This document shows positions 35,601 to 43,134 of a stretch of DNA of 43,134 nucleotides, in pieces (within the stretch, counting starts at the first letter, position 1; every line of letters starts with the position of its first letter). The stretch is from a virus. The stretch is taken from positions 1 to 43,134 of IMG/VR virus record IMGVR_UViG_3300012207_000103, one strand, 5' to 3'. A model generated the notes under the pieces. That model was given only the letters and a program-made list of their open reading frames with translations, did no database searches and was not told where the DNA came from. The position numbers and the translations under genes are program-made.

Positions 35601-37227
35601 TGGCATTGGTGCTGGTATTGGTGCTGCTTCCGGTCGGGGGGTTAAGGGGGCGGTTACGGGTGCTGCCCTCGGCGCTGGAGCTACTGCTCTCGCAGGGGGA
35701 CTACCCGATCACTATGGCCACCTTTTCGACGCACCCATGCGTATCGCTCAAACGCTGCGGTTCCAACTCAATCCCATGTTCGAGGCTCGCAAGCTCACGA
35801 AGGGCGAGATGCTGGCCGGAGAGTACGAGGGGTTGGCCCCGTCGTTGTGGCCGTATAAGGCGATGCAGGCCGAGGACCCCATGGGCCGGCTCGGTTTCGA
35901 CCAGAGCAAGGTCCCCGCTGGCTACGGCGTCCAGGCAGGCGGCAAGCTCATCGATCGCTACAGCCAGATCTTCACCCGCACGCAGGGCCAGGACGTCGCG
36001 GTCGTCAACGATGTAGACAAGGCGTTCAAAGACTCAGGCGTGCTCGGCTACAACCTCCAGCATCACGGGATCTACGACGTCGGCCGGATCTGGGATAAGC
36101 AATTCTCAGCTTCGCTCGCAGCAGGCAAGAGCGTGGAAGATGCCACCACCATCGCTGACACCTACGCCCAGGCGCACGGTCCCAAGCTCTACACCTTCGG
36201 CGCTCAGTCCCCCATCGGCCGCTCGGCCAACTTCCTGTTTTTCCCGTTCAGCTTCGAAGCCAAGGCTGCCACCGCTGCTGCGGACTACCTCACCGCTGAG
36301 CCGGTGCGTCTCTTCCTCACCCATGAGTTGGCCCGTCGTGCCGGATTGGTGGACACGCAGCTCACGCCCGGTCAGAAGTCCAAGCTCGGCCAGCTCGTTG
36401 ATCGCTACGCCCCGGTCATGAATGACGTACAGAAGTTGAATCCGTGGAAGTACGGCATCGGACCGGGCGAGTTCCTCGGGCTTTACCGGCCTATCGCCGA
36501 GGCGCTTGCCCTGCCGGTGGAGAACGTGGCCAACGTGCTGCACCCCGGCGTCATCCCTGCCGACAAGGTGACCACCTTTAAGCAGCTCGTGCCTCGAATG
36601 CTCAGTGGCTACAAGGCTATCGGGACCTTCTGGAACGATGTGAACTCACAGGCGCACGTGTTTACCTCGCCCACGCATGAGTCCACAAAAACCGAGATCA
36701 ATGACTACTACACCAACAAGGACGGACTCGATGCTCTGTACGCCCAGCAGGGGCTACCCTTCGGCACCGATGGCTCCATTGCGGGCTTCCGGCAGTCCCA
36801 GAAGGTCCCGGCGCAGTTTCGCCAGCAGTACATCACGGACTTGACGAAGCTCCAGGCGCTGTACCCGGCCGGTCCTCAGCACGCGGCGATGATCTCGAAC
36901 CGTGCTCAGATCCAGTCGAACCAGATCGATTCGATCTTGCAGAAGGTGACCAAAACCACGCCGGAGAAAGGCATCACCACGCTGGAAGCGACCCGGCTGC
37001 AACTGAACCAGATTTATACTCTGTCCCAGCAGGCCCCGGTGATGAAGCACATCGTGCATGACCTGGAGACAACTCAGATGAGGAATGCTGCCATCCGACT
37101 CTTCGAGGGAATGAGCCGCTCGGATCAGGTGGCCTTCAATTCGCTGTGGAAGTCCCTCGGTTACGAGACTCAATACGGTCCGTTAGCCGTGCCGGTCGTC
37201 AACCGCCTCGAACCTGGTACGAGCTGA
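32611..37227 (+). CDS. Giant virion protein, 1538 aa
   Basis: ATG 32611 overlaps the previous stop (TGATG). The N-terminal ~150 residues are S/T/N/Q-rich; a peptidoglycan-binding-like repeat is hinted at by LQALGYITDPTWQPTGNVDQ. A long region (about 170-500) alternates helices with hydrophobic A/G-rich segments (ANVLTIASLATGVGELGAVV), and a second (near 990-1030) is GAGIGAGIGAASGRGVKGAV, both able to insert into membrane. The C-terminal third is helical and Q/N-rich. No catalytic motif is certain. Length, membrane-active segments and the adjacent transglycosylase resemble internal ejection proteins of podoviruses; a tape-measure-like role is an alternative. Confidence 0.68.
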   Translation: MATPDPYGGVSPQLTQTGTATGGTTDPGVGTGTEIAQTLADLNNVDANSLVLGRRLASLQKKNPGITASLAFDAASGINDSTSNTVDLSPNLPSYATPNALSVLVSNTLGSSTLAPITDLRAYQQNLQALGYITDPTWQPTGNVDQQTLNASYQHISDLTGTINQGKGRLLSMSATDGLRLLNATMPTNLWKAFMGVTHGIVKSFSNTGKDLWLGGSNLPGLLFGGETGTQLNDKIQKATGRRFGLGALGEDAANVLTIASLATGVGELGAVVTGAGDLMGVAADQGLGAVIRPVAGDAGYVARGFGSLVGQFSGDEAKQGITEFFGKYGPKAIARSPLMELVGRGYGAARWTLLPQAALSTFEPNSPVGAAAAKTHAPWWLDAPVIFGVVHPEEGIVAQATKLLRVGQLRDAVGVTPEFLLGMGKDAHWTNGQYSQLATGAYLHAILTGQAGDAATYAGIGTRNAAAWNAAQDKGGAFFASHVADQMDKLVNRVVENVDDPTLRQITPAFAQEATAWAGENPSLIARHYVDIVNSAHMRQAGGLMGSGEWDGFDNANRAADELSRQVTPQMVQEAMGTLFQRRPMPLPTEAPVLTGEAPPGRVLAMRADNPSYKQNLQNLLSRWKVATEGVKTPDGRYSMTPPNPTEIAAIEKEVAKIPEMVGVNQRDWVNHLTHLAAKAPTDITDLLSQGPSSTEAAVVSDATQLARLKYGEDLSRMGFKFSATDPIRRGPLNIEEQKLVGEYRDWASTQRAQGRPTALPSEAGPGRGPVVSPDLRSYTDHFAALGYRPVYGGTGVLLPSDMGPFVMNAPRMKTWEYALAQLGMGTQMVDANALAHSTQMARANDYAAEVDPSRWGYGTGERMMQDVSRTFAQQMGDRAALVGGGVTKVGRMVDRVGRTVQTAQGPSQAFIRSVLEGDNWGLTQTESKYMARALYSAMRDGAAAPGLVTRPSGMFNIMHTLAAGMRVNGLQGISDTMRAFTLGGGPTIEKTLFGAGIGAGIGAASGRGVKGAVTGAALGAGATALAGGLPDHYGHLFDAPMRIAQTLRFQLNPMFEARKLTKGEMLAGEYEGLAPSLWPYKAMQAEDPMGRLGFDQSKVPAGYGVQAGGKLIDRYSQIFTRTQGQDVAVVNDVDKAFKDSGVLGYNLQHHGIYDVGRIWDKQFSASLAAGKSVEDATTIADTYAQAHGPKLYTFGAQSPIGRSANFLFFPFSFEAKAATAAADYLTAEPVRLFLTHELARRAGLVDTQLTPGQKSKLGQLVDRYAPVMNDVQKLNPWKYGIGPGEFLGLYRPIAEALALPVENVANVLHPGVIPADKVTTFKQLVPRMLSGYKAIGTFWNDVNSQAHVFTSPTHESTKTEINDYYTNKDGLDALYAQQGLPFGTDGSIAGFRQSQKVPAQFRQQYITDLTKLQALYPAGPQHAAMISNRAQIQSNQIDSILQKVTKTTPEKGITTLEATRLQLNQIYTLSQQAPVMKHIVHDLETTQMRNAAIRLFEGMSRSDQVAFNSLWKSLGYETQYGPLAVPVVNRLEPGTS

Positions 37228-38426
37228 TGGTCGTCGCTCCTGTTCCGAAGCCATCCCCGCAAGGCTCCCCTCCAGCGCCTTCACCTTCAGCTCCAGCGTC
37301 GGCCGCGCAGCCCACCAATATCAAGGATCCCAAGGCGTGGTATCGCCCCGGCGATAGCGCGAACACGAAGCGGGCGATTGACCAGTATGTCGTCACTCGC
37401 AATAAGGGCGAGGGGCTGGCCAACGAGCTGCGCTACATCACCAGCGTGTATGGCTCAGGGGTCGCCGATACCATTCGCCAGCGCGCATCGCAGATGGGCC
37501 AGGGGTTTGGCGGCAGCGTTATGCCTGCTACTCCCACTGCTCCCAAGACCGCCACGACAGCCCTGGGTGAAGTCGTTGGGGACATCACCGCTCAGGACCT
37601 GCTGGACGCCAATCCGGGGTACGTGGATCTCGCTACGGCCCAGCAGGCGCTGAACTTAGCCAAAACCAATCCCACCAGCATGGCGGCGCTGCGTACCACC
37701 GTGGTCACCGCCAAAAACCAGTTCTTTCTGAGCCTCGCCGGAGTAACTCCTAGCTACGCAGACAAGCGGGTCCAGCTCGCCCCCTCGCAGCCACTCACTG
37801 TGACGGGCGGTACCGGCACGGGGACGCTGGGCAATGTCCTGGCAGCCGGTGCGGCGGGTGGGGCAGGTGATCCCAACAGCACCACTTTTGCCAACGCCCT
37901 CGCAGCGCCCCGGGCAGCCGGCTACGACGTGGCAGGGTTACAGCGTCGGCTGAACGCTGCGGGAATCCTGCCCGACGGTACCTACACGCCGGGGATTTAC
38001 GACCCAGCGACGATCAAGGCGTACTCCGGGGTCATTCAGGCAGCCTCAGAGATGACCATCCCCATCTCCACCCGGCTCGACCAGATGGTGGCCAACCCCA
38101 CCCTGCAGCAGGCGATTGCTCCCCAGACCCGGGCAGACCCTAAGCAGGTGACCGACTACATCACGAGCACCTTTCAGAGGGCGGCAGGGCGCCTGCCCAC
38201 CTCTGAAGAGATGGCGCAATACACCTCGGACTACCGCATGTTCGAAGACAAGCAGTACCAGGGTGCGGTGCAGCAGGCCCGGGGATCTACCCAGGCAGCG
38301 GGCGGCACGATCTACAACTACGACCCGGTGAAAGATGTGGCTGCTGAGATTGCCCAGGGTCAGCCGGCGCAGAGCTACGTCGGTCAGGACTGGGTGGGCA
38401 GCATCAATAAGATCCTTGGCAAATGA
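37227..38426 (+). CDS. Hypothetical virion protein, 399 aa
   Basis: ATG 37227 overlaps the giant gene's stop (TGATG); a longer frame to 37146 lies inside that gene. The N-terminus is P/S/A-rich (PKPSPQGSPPAPSPSAPASA). The body is helical and polar (NKGEGLANELRYITSVYGSG; YVDLATAQQALNLAKTNPTS), with a G/T-rich linker and a peptidoglycan-binding-like segment (DVAGLQRRLNAAGILPDGTY). It precedes the transglycosylase by an ATGA overlap and is probably part of the same internal complex. Confidence 0.62.
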   Translation: MVVAPVPKPSPQGSPPAPSPSAPASAAQPTNIKDPKAWYRPGDSANTKRAIDQYVVTRNKGEGLANELRYITSVYGSGVADTIRQRASQMGQGFGGSVMPATPTAPKTATTALGEVVGDITAQDLLDANPGYVDLATAQQALNLAKTNPTSMAALRTTVVTAKNQFFLSLAGVTPSYADKRVQLAPSQPLTVTGGTGTGTLGNVLAAGAAGGAGDPNSTTFANALAAPRAAGYDVAGLQRRLNAAGILPDGTYTPGIYDPATIKAYSGVIQAASEMTIPISTRLDQMVANPTLQQAIAPQTRADPKQVTDYITSTFQRAAGRLPTSEEMAQYTSDYRMFEDKQYQGAVQQARGSTQAAGGTIYNYDPVKDVAAEIAQGQPAQSYVGQDWVGSINKILGK

Positions 38427-39238
38427 GCATGACCGCGGGGGCACTCGACCCCAACGCCACGGCGGTTCCGATCCCGCCGCAGTACCTGGCGATGTTCCAG
38501 GACGCAGCACAGCGCAATGGGGTTCCACTCAATGTGCTTGCCGTGGTGGTGAAAGCGGAGTCAGGTTTTGACCCCAACGCCATCGGCGACAACGGCACCA
38601 GCTACGGGTTCGGCCAGATCCACCTTCCGATGCACCCCGACGTGACGGCAGCTCAGGCAGTGGACCCGCAATTCAACATCAACTGGATTGCTCAGAGCCT
38701 CGGCAATGCGTACAAGCGCTACAACGGCAACGTCGCGGCCACGATCCTCTACAACAACTGCCCGGTGTGTGCCGACCACTTCGCTGCCACTGGTACTTAC
38801 GGTCCCACTCAGGCTCTGGCACAAGCCTCCCAGCGTTACCTCGGTGCGGTGCTGAAGCCTGTCGGGGGTCTTGTCGGGGTGGGTACGGTGGGTACGGAGT
38901 GGATGGCGCCGGGCACGGGCTCATCTCCTACCAACCCTGCGATGCCGCTGCAACCCACGACCGCAACGTCCAGTGATCCCGTGGTTGCAGGTTTTCAGGC
39001 GATGCTGCGGGGCGACCAGGTTGCGGGCACGACGACCACGAGCACCGATGTGATCCCCGGCAGCGATCTGGCCAGCGCCATCGGGGTGTCCTCTACGGGT
39101 GGGGGGCAGGCCACGGGGCAGGCCACGGGTTCGTCATCCAGCGCAAGCACCGATGCCCCCGCTCCTACGGACACCACGACGATCACTACTCCCCACCCGG
39201 TGCAGATCGTGCCCACCGGGGGCAACAAGGCGGAGTAG
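38423..39238 (+). CDS. Virion lytic transglycosylase (SLT domain)
   Basis: 271 aa, ATGA overlap with the previous gene. Residues ~20-150 are a soluble lytic transglycosylase domain: catalytic glutamate E46 in VVKAESGFDPNAIG, GFGQIHLPM (62-70), INWIAQSLGNAYKRYNGN and AATILYNN. The C-terminal ~110 residues are T/S/A/G-rich and probably disordered. The enzyme cleaves peptidoglycan during DNA entry. Being in the head operon rather than next to the lysin argues for an injected virion enzyme. Confidence 0.85.
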   Translation: MSMTAGALDPNATAVPIPPQYLAMFQDAAQRNGVPLNVLAVVVKAESGFDPNAIGDNGTSYGFGQIHLPMHPDVTAAQAVDPQFNINWIAQSLGNAYKRYNGNVAATILYNNCPVCADHFAATGTYGPTQALAQASQRYLGAVLKPVGGLVGVGTVGTEWMAPGTGSSPTNPAMPLQPTTATSSDPVVAGFQAMLRGDQVAGTTTTSTDVIPGSDLASAIGVSSTGGGQATGQATGSSSSASTDAPAPTDTTTITTPHPVQIVPTGGNKAE

Positions 39239-40030
39239 ATGGTCAGCGCTGTTGCCACGAAGACTCCGGTTCCCAAGCCGACGGCCAAAAAGGCCCCGGT
39301 TTCCAAGCCACCCGTCGCACCGAAGAAGCCCACCGACACGGGCTTCTGGGACCAGAGCCCGGCCACCATCGAAGCCGCGCTACGCCAGGAGCCCACCTGG
39401 CCGTCGATCGCCCAGATCTGGAACATCCCCGAGCTGCAGCAGGCTTTCATTTACGCGCACCAGAAGGGTTGGTCTGCTGCAGACACTCAGACCTACCTTC
39501 AGGGAACCAACTGGTACAAGGCAACCCCCGCCGCCGCTCGCACCTGGTTGGGCATGTCACCTGCAGACCAGCGGGTTGCAATTGACGACCAGATCACCAA
39601 GGTCCGCACAGCCGCCCGGGAGACGTACTGGGTGCCGATGACCGACGGGGCGATGTCGGACTGGGCTACGAAGCTCGCCAGTGGAGCGGTGGACCAGAAT
39701 ACCTTCGACCAGTATTTGCGGGACCAGGCGAAGGGGCTCTTCGGTAACAACCCGACGATGGCAGCAGCGATTGACCGCGGTGTCACACCGCAGACCCTGC
39801 TGTCCCCCTACCTGCAGCTTGCGTCCACGGAGCTGGAGCGCCCCAGCGATCAGCTCGTTGGGGATAGCCGGGTCTTTGGTGGAATCATGGGCGGGACCAT
39901 GCCCACCATGAGCGATTTCACGTCGTCGCTGCGCCACCTCCCCGAGTGGCAGACCACCCAGAAAGCCAACGACGAAACGTCGACCCTCATGAAGCAGATG
40001 CTGTCCACGTTCGGTGGCCCAAAGGTGTGA
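39239..40030 (+). CDS. Hypothetical virion protein, 263 aa
   Basis: ATG 39239 directly follows the previous TAG. A basic K/P-rich N-terminus (TPVPKPTAKKAPVSKPPVAP) precedes a helical body (PATIEAALRQEPTWPSIAQI; TYLQGTNWYKATPAAARTWL). The recurring W-centred helices suggest repeated ~50-residue units. It is adjacent to the transglycosylase and a similarly built 300-aa protein. No family is recognised. Confidence 0.6.
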   Translation: MVSAVATKTPVPKPTAKKAPVSKPPVAPKKPTDTGFWDQSPATIEAALRQEPTWPSIAQIWNIPELQQAFIYAHQKGWSAADTQTYLQGTNWYKATPAAARTWLGMSPADQRVAIDDQITKVRTAARETYWVPMTDGAMSDWATKLASGAVDQNTFDQYLRDQAKGLFGNNPTMAAAIDRGVTPQTLLSPYLQLASTELERPSDQLVGDSRVFGGIMGGTMPTMSDFTSSLRHLPEWQTTQKANDETSTLMKQMLSTFGGPKV

Positions 40031-40035
40031 TGTAG

Positions 40036-40938
40036 ATGCCTGTCGTAGACGATACCGGCCAGATTATTTGGGACCCCGTGTGGGGGCCGAACGGCAGCAT
40101 CGTGTCCTCCTCCAACCCCAACCAGGTCGCCAGTGTCGGTACTCCGGTGGATGCCATTCCTCCTGCCATTCCCCCAGGGCCGTACCTGCCGTATGCGGGG
40201 GAGTCCCCCTCCGTTCCGGCCGCTGTAGCAGCGGGACCGACCGCCGACCAGAAGAGTGCTCAGGCTCGCCTACAGCTCATGTTCGACACGTATGGGCTGA
40301 GCAGCCTCTCCGGCTGGCTGTGGGATCAGATCACCTCTGGTGCCAGCGCCGACACCATTATGCTGAATCTGACCTCTCAGCCGGCGTACCAGGCTCGGTT
40401 CCCGGGCAACTCCGCTCGGCAGTCCAACAAATTTGCCGAGCTGTCGCCCGACGCCTACCTCGCCACCGAGGCTGCCTACAAGCAGGCGATGCGTAGCAAT
40501 GGATTGGTTCCTCCGAGCGACCCCACAGCCTTCGCCAACCTGTTCGCCAACGACATATCAGCGAGCGAACTCGATGCGAATTTGAAGATCTACCATAACG
40601 TGGCGCTTAACTTTTCGCCCACGATGCGCCAGCATTTCGAGATGTACGCCGGTATGAACGTGAGCCACGATGACCTCTACAACATGTTCCAGGGCAACCG
40701 CCCAGATTTGGTCAACCAGTACGCCATGGCGACCGGCACGACCACCGCTAGTGCAGCCGATTTCGCTACTGCTCTTCCCACCGGCACTTCCTGGGCGACT
40801 CAAGCTGGGTTGCAGTACGCGGCTGATCGGGCAACGAAGGAGGAGCAGGCTCTATTCCATCCGCTCACAAGAGATCCCATTATGGGTACGGCTGGCATGC
40901 CGACCGACATGGCAAAAGCAGAAAAAGCAGGTTTTTAG
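40036..40938 (+). CDS. Hypothetical virion protein, 300 aa
   Basis: ATG 40036 follows the previous gene by 5 nt. The N-terminal ~60 residues are P/V-rich, followed by helical sequence (DQKSAQARLQLMFDTYGLSS; LWDQITSGASADTIMLNLTS; AFANLFANDISASELDANLK) resembling the 263-aa and 399-aa proteins in style. It may be a third helical component of the ejection or head-internal complex. It is followed by a strong terminator. Confidence 0.6.
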   Translation: MPVVDDTGQIIWDPVWGPNGSIVSSSNPNQVASVGTPVDAIPPAIPPGPYLPYAGESPSVPAAVAAGPTADQKSAQARLQLMFDTYGLSSLSGWLWDQITSGASADTIMLNLTSQPAYQARFPGNSARQSNKFAELSPDAYLATEAAYKQAMRSNGLVPPSDPTAFANLFANDISASELDANLKIYHNVALNFSPTMRQHFEMYAGMNVSHDDLYNMFQGNRPDLVNQYAMATGTTTASAADFATALPTGTSWATQAGLQYAADRATKEEQALFHPLTRDPIMGTAGMPTDMAKAEKAGF

Positions 40939-40947
40939 AAAAAAGTA

Positions 40948-41022
40948 TTGACAAATGGAAATCGCGCGTACACGCTGACGGTGTAGCCCACTCGCTGGGA
41001 GCCCATCCGGGGCTCCTTTTTT
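40948..41022 (+). terminator. Terminator upstream of the capsid genes, with a -35-like box
   Basis: GGAGCCC/GGGCTCC (40998-41004, 41010-41016) with a 5-nt loop and six Ts at 41017-41022 is a textbook intrinsic terminator. It lies after the 300-aa gene and 16 nt before the scaffold start. Upstream, TTGACA (40948-40953) is a strong -35 candidate, but the -10 (TACACG, 15 bp away) is weak. The site may limit read-through or regulate capsid expression. Confidence 0.72.
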
Positions 41023-41038
41023 ATTGCCCGGAGGCCGC

Positions 41039-41605
41039 GTGGCAGACGAGCCAGAGCCGCAGAATCCCGAGGTTGATGCACTGCGCCAGCAACTCGCAGC
41101 CAAGGATGCTGACATGCGCAAGTTGCAACTCACGACGATTCTGAAGGGCCTCGGTGCGCCGGCTACTTTTGCCGACATCTATCAGGGCGAGCTGGACGAA
41201 GCCAAGGTGAAGACCTTTGTGTCCTCGCTGCAGATCCCTGCACCCGAGCCAACCCCGCAGGAGGGTGCTGCCGACACATCCGCATGGGGACGCTACGAGG
41301 GCACGCAAGCTGGTAGCGCTCCCGCCGGAGGCGAGCCCAGCGACGTAGACAAGCTACTGGAGCGGGGTCGTACGGCCATTGAGAAGTCCAAGCCCTCGAT
41401 GAATCCGTTCCAGGTCGGCGAGGCCGACATCCTCGACCAGAAGCAATTCGCCGCCGACGTGAACCGGATGCACCGGGAATGGGAGCGCATGGTGCGTCGT
41501 CGCCAGATGCAACCTGCCTACCGGGGCCTGGAAGGTTTCGGCGGCCGAATGGACCCACCGGACTACGCCTACGTGGCGCAGGACCGGGAACTCATCAGCC
41601 CGTAG
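41039..41605 (+). CDS. Capsid scaffold protein candidate, 188 aa
   Basis: GTG 41039 follows CCGGAGGCC. The product is acidic, helical and coiled-coil-like (EVDALRQQLAAKDADMRKLQ; ATFADIYQGELDEAKVKTFV), with a disordered P/E/G-rich middle and a basic C-terminus (MHREWERMVRRRQMQPAYRG). Helical acidic protein with a basic end, directly before the major capsid gene, is the usual scaffold pattern. It is transcribed after the terminator at 41022. Confidence 0.7.
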   Translation: MADEPEPQNPEVDALRQQLAAKDADMRKLQLTTILKGLGAPATFADIYQGELDEAKVKTFVSSLQIPAPEPTPQEGAADTSAWGRYEGTQAGSAPAGGEPSDVDKLLERGRTAIEKSKPSMNPFQVGEADILDQKQFAADVNRMHREWERMVRRRQMQPAYRGLEGFGGRMDPPDYAYVAQDRELISP

Positions 41606-41619
41606 AAAAGGAGTAGCTC

Positions 41620-42591
41620 GTGGCACTGGGACCGTCTGTCACCACACAGAGCCTGAGCCAGGTTGTTCGCCAGGCGTATGACCGCCAGCTCTACTTTGCC
41701 CTTCGGTCTCAGCCGCTCTTCGAAAGTGTGGCCGACGTCAAACCTGCCCTTCAGGCCATGCCGGGCAATACGGTCACATGGACCATTATGGATAATCTGG
41801 CGCCTGCCACTACGACCCTCGCCGAGCAGTCTGACGTCACTCCGGTGTCGCTCACCAGCTCCCAGGTTTCGGTTTCCCTTTCCGAGTACGGCACTGCAGT
41901 TGTGCTTGACGCAGCGGTGCGGGCTACCGGGTTCATCGACGTGGATGAAGCCACCTTGAATGTGATCGGCTACAACCTCGTGGACAGTTTGGACCTCGTG
42001 GCCCTCACCCAGCTTGTTGCCGGTGTGAATGTGCGCATCGCCAACGGCAAGGCGGCTCGGGCCAACCTTGTCGCCAACACCGCTACCAACACCTTCGACA
42101 CCATCCAGCCGGCGGACATCCGCTACGTCACGGCCAAGTTGCGCGGTAACAAGGCGGCGCCGAAAAAGCAGAGCTACTTCATCGCCTTCATCCACCCCGA
42201 TGAGTCGGCCGACTTCCGGGCGACCACCGGGTCGTTCTCCGGCTGGCGTGACGCCCACATTTACAGCTCTCCGCAGGCGATTTTCGCCGGGGAAATCGGG
42301 GCTTTCGAGGGCGAAATCTTCGTGGAAACTCCGAGGGCGCCGATCCTGCTCAACGCCGGAGGTAACAACCCCGGCACCGGCAACTCCAGCTCCGTTTACC
42401 AGACGCTGGTGTGTGGGGAGCAGGTGTTGGGACGCGCTGCTGCCATTGATCCCCACGTCGTCGCCTCGCCCGTTGTGGATGCTTTGAGGCGCTTTATCGG
42501 ATTTGGGTGGTATGGCTTACTCGGGTACACCCGGTTTCGCGAGGCCGCGCTTTTTCGAATCGAATCCGTCTCTAGCCTCGGGAGCAACTGA
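41620..42591 (+). CDS. Major capsid protein, N4-gp56-like family
   Basis: 323 aa from GTG 41620, preceded by AAAAGGAG. The N-terminal arm (LSQVVRQAYDRQLYFALRSQ) and the segment PGNTVTWTIMDNLAPATTTL, SLSEYGTAVVLDAAVR and the following helix (TLNVIGYNLVDSLDLVALTQ) match the HK97-fold N4-gp56 type capsid family pattern. FIAFIHPDESADFRATTGSF continues the core. It forms the icosahedral shell assembled around the scaffold protein encoded upstream. It overlaps the next gene (TGATG). Confidence 0.85.
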   Translation: MALGPSVTTQSLSQVVRQAYDRQLYFALRSQPLFESVADVKPALQAMPGNTVTWTIMDNLAPATTTLAEQSDVTPVSLTSSQVSVSLSEYGTAVVLDAAVRATGFIDVDEATLNVIGYNLVDSLDLVALTQLVAGVNVRIANGKAARANLVANTATNTFDTIQPADIRYVTAKLRGNKAAPKKQSYFIAFIHPDESADFRATTGSFSGWRDAHIYSSPQAIFAGEIGAFEGEIFVETPRAPILLNAGGNNPGTGNSSSVYQTLVCGEQVLGRAAAIDPHVVASPVVDALRRFIGFGWYGLLGYTRFREAALFRIESVSSLGSN

Positions 42592-42968
42592 TGCCTCAGT
42601 ACACCACCGCAGGCGATGTCTTCTCGGCCACCGCAGTCCGGTCGGGCTCGCAGCTCAACTCCTACACCGTGGCCACCTCGGTCACCACGGGAGGCATCGC
42701 CGCCTCCATCGTGGATCTCGGTGGTCCGTACGGCAATACGTTTCTCCACTCCATTGGTAGCGCTTCCGTAGCTGCCGGTGCGGTGGGTGTGGACGGCTCC
42801 ATGGATGGCGTGAACTTCTACAATTGCATCGTGACCAGCACGGTGGTGCCGACCAGCACCACTTCAACGATCACGGTGGTTACCAACAAGCCTGCTCGCT
42901 ATCTTCGGCTGAACGTTGGTACCCAGCTCAGTGGTGCCTCGGGCACGCTCGTTTACGGCGGGTTCTAA
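42591..42968 (+). CDS. Capsid-adjacent beta protein, 125 aa
   Basis: TGATG overlap with the capsid gene. Beta-rich, low-charge sequence (VFSATAVRSGSQLNSYTVAT; STITVVTNKPARYLRLNVGT) like the structural proteins at 29-31 kb. A head-decoration protein is likely from its place directly behind the major capsid gene. No family is named. Confidence 0.65.
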   Translation: MPQYTTAGDVFSATAVRSGSQLNSYTVATSVTTGGIAASIVDLGGPYGNTFLHSIGSASVAAGAVGVDGSMDGVNFYNCIVTSTVVPTSTTSTITVVTNKPARYLRLNVGTQLSGASGTLVYGGF

Positions 42969-42979
42969 AGGAGGCTCTC

Positions 42980-43134
42980 ATGGGTAATTGGTCCCCTCCG
43001 GCATCCGGTGGTTCTCCCTCTCAGGAGACCTCTGGCGACACCATTCTTTCGCCCCAGAAGGGCACGACAGGTACCGGCCAGGAGTCCTCGCCCATGGCGC
43101 CACTGTGGGAGCGGGGGTTGTCGCTCATGGAGAA
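42980..43134 (+). CDS. Start of an unidentified structural protein (partial)
   Basis: AAAGGAGGCTCTC precedes ATG 42980. The visible 51 residues start MGNWSPPASGGSPSQETSGD, a polar S/G/P-rich segment, and continue into APLWERGLSLME. The frame runs past the window end. As the next gene after the capsid and decoration proteins it may be a head-completion or connector protein, but the fragment is too short to tell. Confidence 0.55.
   Translation, partial: MGNWSPPASGGSPSQETSGDTILSPQKGTTGTGQESSPMAPLWERGLSLME

Overview
The window looks like a 43 kb piece of a temperate, tailed double-stranded DNA bacteriophage (or prophage) from a high-GC, probably actinobacterial host. The phage identity rests on recognisable terminase, portal, N4-gp56-type capsid, endolysin/holin-type, tyrosine integrase, Cro/repressor, excisionase and RecT genes. 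The host guess rests on base composition, many GTG starts, very tight ATGA/GTGA/TGATG gene overlaps, -10 boxes about 7 nt before start codons (leaderless mRNAs) and the lysin C-terminus. Both ends cut through genes, so part of the morphogenesis region lies outside the window. Head genes at the right end and tail/lysis genes at the left end suggest a circular or circularly permuted map.

Layout. 1-4186 (+): end of a structural operon with a HAD phosphatase, a 684-aa tail-type protein and a fibre-like protein. 4183-6230 (+): lysis cassette, a GH25-like endolysin followed by small membrane proteins. 6275-10133: lysogeny region with a triple winged-helix GntR-type regulator (-), a candidate attP with five copies of a 9-bp arm-type repeat, the integrase (-) and an XRE repressor (-) divergent from a Cro-like gene. 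10134-14458 (+): early operon with excisionase-like, zinc-ribbon, RecT, helicase-loader-like, VRR-NUC and 3D-domain genes. 14549-17857 (-): leftward accessory operon of unknown, mostly acidic proteins. Three of its intercistronic gaps each hold a type II hammerhead ribozyme. 17985-18735 (+): about 700 nt of dense RNA structure without a convincing gene. 18753-21452 (+): small early genes, a second structured RNA, a tRNA-Ala-like gene and small membrane proteins. 21454-24639 (-): leftward operon of unknown small proteins, interrupted by a third structured RNA on the opposite strand. 24791-43134 (+): packaging and head module with TerL, portal, structural proteins, an HNH endonuclease, a 1538-aa protein, a lytic transglycosylase, scaffold and major capsid protein.

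How it fits together. Integrase, excisionase and the two repressor-type regulators decide between lysogeny and lysis. RecT, the loader-like protein and the VRR nuclease serve replication and recombination. TerL, portal, scaffold and capsid protein build and fill the head. The 1538-aa protein with a neighbouring transglycosylase suggests a podovirus-like ejection apparatus.

Most notable result: three tandem type II hammerhead ribozymes on the minus strand (about 15302-15376, 15928-15998, 16398-16466). Each starts at the stop codon of one gene and ends just before the Shine-Dalgarno sequence of the next. All have A15.1-U16.1-closed stem III, stem I, a short stem II and a 5-bp loop I pseudoknot, with compensatory changes among the copies. 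One copy matches the catalytic core fully; the other two each carry one core deviation. Together with three further structured RNAs, two of them behind a shared promoter motif, this phage appears unusually RNA-rich.
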